Origin: Betaproteobacteria bacterium
GTDB lineage: Bacteria; Pseudomonadota; Gammaproteobacteria; Burkholderiales; Usitatibacteraceae
Assembly: GCA_025362705.1 (NCBI GenBank)
Contig: JANYFH010000385.1
Span: forward strand, 1-8,510
Direction: 5' to 3'
DNA length: 8,510 bases
Shown here: positions 6,305 to 8,510 of the stretch, in pieces
How positions within the stretch are numbered: position 1 is the first letter of the stretch
How the letters are laid out: the number at the start of each line of letters is the position of its first letter
Position numbers and translations under genes: made by a program
Notes under the pieces: model-generated
Told to the model about the DNA's origin: nothing
Seen by the model: the letters and a program-made list of their open reading frames with translations, nothing else
Database searches by the model: none

Positions 6305-6784
6305 TCATCTTTCAATTATTACCGCTTCGTGTGTCACCGGAAAATTTACCGAGTTGGCGATAAAGCAGTTGGTATGCGCCTTTTCGTGGATCGCTTCCGC
6401 TTCGGCCAGGTTGGTGCCTTTGGCCACGGTCACACGCGGATGCAGGGTCACTTCCTGCATGGACATTTTTCCAGCCGTGCCATGATCACCAACGCCGAGT
6501 GTGCCGGTTGCACGATCTTCATAGGCGAGAATCGTCATGCGTTTCTTCGCGGCGATGGCAAGATAGGTGAGCATGTGGCATTGCGCAAGCGCCATCAACA
6601 ACAACTCTTCGGGGTTGTAGCGCGCGTTGTCGCCGCCATACACCGTCGGGCTCGATCCGGGCACATCTGGTTTACCTGTGCCACCAAGAATGCTGTTGCG
6701 CGAAAACGCTGGTTCTGGTGGCAACGCTTGTGTCATCGAGGCGGGCCAGCGAAGGGTTGTTTCGAATTGGTGAGTATCAGACAT
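6305..6784 (-). CDS. OsmC-family protein (Ohr/OsmC-like thiol peroxidase fold)
   Basis: This 159-residue cytoplasmic protein belongs to the OsmC/Ohr superfamily, whose members reduce organic hydroperoxides with a pair of cysteines. The two cysteines are present: Cys69 in LMALAQCHMLTYL, on the central helix, and Cys139 in AHTNCFIANSV. Glu60 in YNPEELLL sits in the expected place before the first helix. The closest subgroup is the YhfA/OsmC-like type found in many proteobacteria (start MSDTHQFETTLRW). The ATG at 6784 is chosen because GGAGA (6789-6793) lies 4 bases upstream and the family similarity starts there. The frame stays open upstream to 6886, but those codons belong to the inverted-repeat element. 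The gene is convergent with the TfoX-domain gene and divergent from the FAH-family gene. Peroxidase activity is inferred from the family. Confidence 0.92.
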   Translation of the reverse strand: MSDTHQFETTLRWPASMTQALPPEPAFSRNSILGGTGKPDVPGSSPTVYGGDNARYNPEELLLMALAQCHMLTYLAIAAKKRMTILAYEDRATGTLGVGDHGTAGKMSMQEVTLHPRVTVAKGTNLAEAEAIHEKAHTNCFIANSVNFPVTHEAVIIER

Positions 6785-6788
6785 GATT

Positions 6789-6793
6789 TCTCC
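6789..6793 (-). promoter_or_regulatory. Ribosome binding site that fixes the osmC-like start
   Basis: On the minus strand TGGAGAAATC directly precedes ATG 6784. The upstream in-frame ATG at 6886 has no such site and lies in the hairpin element, so this RBS supports the shorter protein. Confidence 0.8.
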
Positions 6794-6806
6794 AGACAAT
6801 AATATG

Positions 6807-6976
6807 CTTAGGGAAGCGCCGATTAATTCCCCGCGAGGGCGCGCGCCTTGATTTGGGATGGGATGCAAGGCGTAAACCGCAGCCATGGCACCGCTATGGC
6901 GAGGATTTGCAACGCAGCAGCCCGCCCAAAGCGAGGATGCGCGACCCGCGAGGGAATTAACTGGCGCTTCCCCAAG
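6807..6976. repeat. MITE-like long imperfect palindrome (about 170 bp)
   Basis: The left arm starts CTTAGGGAAGCGCC (6807-6820) and the right arm, read in reverse complement, starts CTTGGGGAAGCGCC (6976-6963). Both continue into TTAATTCCC and a CGCG/GGG block, giving terminal inverted repeats of about 33-38 bp with few mismatches. Weaker complementarity continues inward to a central palindrome, GCCATGGCACCGCTATGGC (6882-6900), centred at 6891, the middle of the element. No transposase ORF fits inside. Symmetry may extend a few bases further out (ATAT on both sides), and no convincing target-site duplication is seen. It fills most of the osmC/FAH divergent intergenic region. It resembles non-autonomous elements or interspersed hairpin repeats of betaproteobacteria, but a second copy is not in this window. 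Confidence 0.7.
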
Positions 6977-7076
6977 GATATCAGCGAATCCGCCGTGTCA
7001 ATGACGCGCCCGTATCGACGCGACATGCGGCACGCGGCACAATGTCGGTCAACACTGCATATTCAAAGGAACAAAC

Positions 7077-7844
7077 ATGGCGCATTGGTTACGGTACGAA
7101 CATCACGGCGTGACCGGGTTCGGGAAAATCGAAGGCGATGTCATTTCGATTTTCGAAGGCGAGATGTTTGGTCACCCGGCTGCCACTGGCGAAACGCTCG
7201 CGTTAAACGCAGTGCGTGTTTTGACGCCTTGCCGGCCGACCAAGATGGTCGCGCTGTGGAACAATTTTCGCGCCCTTGCGGAAAAACTGAATCAAGCGAT
7301 TCCCCCCGAGCCCTTGTATTTTCTAAAGGGAAACAATGCTTTTCATCCGCACGGTGAAGCGATCCGTGTACCGGTCTCGTATGCGGGCAAAGTCGTTTAT
7401 GAAGGCGAGCTCGGCATCGTGATCGGCAAACGCTGCTGCAGCGTGAGTGAAACCGATGCGGCCAACTTTATATTCGGCTACACCTGCATCAACGATGTCA
7501 CCGCTGCTGAATTGTTATTCAAGGATTCAAGTTTCGCGCAATGGACGCGTGCGAAGAGCTTCGATACATTCGGTGTTTTTGGTCCGGTCATCGCCACCGG
7601 CGTTGATCCGATGACACTTTCCATCCAGACCGTTCTCAACGGTCAGGAGCGGCAGAATTACGCGGTTGCCGACATGATTTTTCCGCCTGCGAAATTGGTA
7701 AGTTTGATCTCGCACGACATGACGCTAGAGGCTGGTGATGTCATCGCGTGCGGAACATCCATTGGTGTGGGTTCGATGAAGGCGGGCAGTGACGTTAGCG
7801 TCATCATCGCGGGTATTGGTGAATTGCGGAATCGTTACGAGTAA
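7077..7844 (+). CDS. Fumarylacetoacetate hydrolase (FAH) family protein
   Basis: This 255-residue enzyme has the single FAH domain of the acylpyruvase / 5-carboxymethyl-2-hydroxymuconate isomerase-decarboxylase group. These enzymes cleave or rearrange beta-diketo or keto-enol acids using Mg2+ or Mn2+. The metal-binding acids are visible as Glu109 and Glu111 in YEGELGIVIGK and Asp140 in GYTCINDVTA. QWTRAKSFDTFGVFGPVI and the C-terminal LEAGDVIACGTSIGVG are typical family blocks. The usual TARD after the metal Asp is replaced by TAAEL, which marks a subgroup whose substrate I cannot name. The ATG at 7077 follows AAAGGA (7065-7070) by 6 bases. The gene is alone on its strand, divergent from the OsmC gene with the palindrome between, and ends 18 bp before repeat copy 2. 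No clear promoter was found in 6977-7064. Confidence 0.93.
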   Translation: MAHWLRYEHHGVTGFGKIEGDVISIFEGEMFGHPAATGETLALNAVRVLTPCRPTKMVALWNNFRALAEKLNQAIPPEPLYFLKGNNAFHPHGEAIRVPVSYAGKVVYEGELGIVIGKRCCSVSETDAANFIFGYTCINDVTAAELLFKDSSFAQWTRAKSFDTFGVFGPVIATGVDPMTLSIQTVLNGQERQNYAVADMIFPPAKLVSLISHDMTLEAGDVIACGTSIGVGSMKAGSDVSVIIAGIGELRNRYE

Positions 7845-7862
7845 ACGCGCCAGCATAACGAG

Positions 7863-7920
7863 ACGTAGATCGCCATTTTTAGCGTGTTTCAGACGCTTTA
7901 TGCGTTGAAAGGCGCGCCAG
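7863..7920 (+). repeat. 58-bp intergenic repeat, copy 2
   Basis: The ends match copy 1 (6193-6250): 16 of 16 bases on the left and 9 of 10 on the right. This copy can form a 9-bp stem with one bulged G, TTTCAGACGC/GCGTTGAAA (7887-7896 with 7902-7910, loop TTTAT), or alternatively AGCGT/ACGCT (7881-7885 with 7893-7897). CGCGCCAG at its right end also occurs just upstream of the element (7846-7853). It sits between the FAH gene and the convergent LRR gene. Confidence 0.6.
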
Positions 7921-7923
7921 ATA

Positions 7924-7937
7924 TAGACTTTAGTCTA
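7924..7937. other. Short AT-rich hairpin overlapping the LRR stop codon
   Basis: TAGACT (7924-7929) and AGTCTA (7932-7937) are perfectly complementary around TT, and the stop codon of the LRR gene (7935-7937) lies in one arm. It lacks a following T run, so it is not a classical terminator. It could stabilise an mRNA end or be chance. Confidence 0.35.
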
Positions 7938-8510
7938 CAAATAAACCAGCACACCGCGCGCTTTGATCCGCTCAATCCACGTCGGCAACGCATCGAGTTT
8001 GCACCAGCGCAAATCGAGTTTTTCGAGTGTAGTAATTTCGCCGATGGCATCCGGCAAGCTGCGCAGCGGATTGGCGCGCAAATCAAGATGGGTAAGGTTG
8101 CGTAAATCGCCGAGTGATTGCGGCAATGTGGTGATCGCGTTGTTGCGCAGATTCAGGCGGCGAAGTCGTGTGAGATTGCCGATGGACGAGGGCAGTGCTG
8201 TCAACGCATTGTCGGCCAGATCGAGCTCGCGCAGGCTGGCGAGGTCGCCGATATCAGCAGGTAGCGACGCGAGCCGGTTTTGTTGTGCATGCACTTCCTT
8301 TAATTGCGTAAGTGCTGCGATGGAGTCCGGCAGTGTCGCAAGTTGATTGCGATAGAAGCGCAGTTCCACCAGCTTCTTCATGTCGCCGATACTGTTGTGC
8401 AACGCGGTTAACCGATTGTCGCTGACATTGAGATATGAAAGTGACGCGAGATTGCCCAGCGCTTCCGGTAACGCGACGAGCCGGTTGTTGCTCAGATAGA
8501 GATAATCGGA
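7935..8510 (-). CDS. Leucine-rich-repeat protein, C-terminal part (5' end outside window)
   Basis: The frame is open from the right edge to the stop at 7935, giving 191 codons of C-terminal sequence. It consists of seven successive 23-residue repeats of the form LxxLxLxxNxLxxLPxxIGxLxx, the LPxxIGxL type shared by plant PIRL, Ras-group and many proteobacterial LRR proteins. It ends in a cap, LEKLDLRWCKLDALPTWIERIKARGVLVYL (split here as LEKLDLRWCKL plus ALPTWI and RGVLVYL), common in proteobacterial members. Such repeats form a curved solenoid for protein-protein contact. No catalytic domain or signal peptide is visible in this part, so location and partner are unknown. The repeat pattern is continuous across a TTG at 8402, so that codon is not a start. 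The gene is convergent with the FAH-family gene. Confidence 0.9.
   Translation of the reverse strand, partial: SDYLYLSNNRLVALPEALGNLASLSYLNVSDNRLTALHNSIGDMKKLVELRFYRNQLATLPDSIAALTQLKEVHAQQNRLASLPADIGDLASLRELDLADNALTALPSSIGNLTRLRRLNLRNNAITTLPQSLGDLRNLTHLDLRANPLRSLPDAIGEITTLEKLDLRWCKLDALPTWIERIKARGVLVYL

Noticed and set aside
6785..6886. Extension of the OsmC protein by 34 residues to an upstream ATG
   Set aside because: The added codons lie in the inverted-repeat element, have no family similarity, and a good RBS precedes the inner ATG at 6784.
8400..8402. TTG as start codon of the LRR gene
   Set aside because: The 23-residue repeat pattern continues in frame to the right edge, so the gene begins outside the window.

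Overview
The window looks like ordinary chromosomal DNA from a betaproteobacterium, most likely Burkholderiales. The main evidence is a small Trp-rich membrane protein of a type I know only from that group. A LivH/lipoprotein-type branched-chain amino acid uptake locus, a c551-like cytochrome with a DUF255 protein, and moderate GC fit this. The genus cannot be fixed from the sequence. No tRNA, rRNA, CRISPR array, phage gene or transposase was seen.

Layout. Positions 1-2024 hold, all on the minus strand, the start of a LivH permease, a substrate-binding lipoprotein with its own promoter and terminators on both sides, and a small periplasmic cytochrome c. The cytochrome lies 11 bp behind a large DUF255 (YyaL-like) thioredoxin-fold protein (2036-4153), so the two probably form one transcription unit. 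A small Trp-rich membrane protein (4178-4405) is divergent from DUF255 and convergent with an amidase-signature enzyme (4414-5763). A TfoX N-terminal-domain protein (5776-6198) is divergent from the amidase with only 12 bp between start codons. An OsmC-family protein (6305-6784, minus) and a fumarylacetoacetate-hydrolase-family enzyme (7077-7844, plus) are divergent around a long imperfect palindrome (about 6807-6976). A leucine-rich-repeat protein enters from the right edge on the minus strand (7935-8510, 5' end outside the window).

Functionally this is a mixed set: amino acid or amide uptake (LivH and binding protein), small-molecule hydrolysis (amidase, FAH family), redox and thiol chemistry (DUF255, cytochrome c, OsmC), and a possible DNA-uptake regulator (TfoX domain). 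No pathway links the right half, where gene order is mostly divergent/convergent.

The least explained DNA is non-coding. One item is a MITE-like hairpin of about 170 bp occupying the osmC/FAH intergenic region. The other is a pair of 58-bp elements (6193-6250 and 7863-7920) with near-identical ends and a diverged middle of exactly equal length, each at the 3' end of a plus-strand gene in a convergent gap. I saw no multi-gene system that looks new; these repeats and the DUF255-cytochrome pairing are the best leads.
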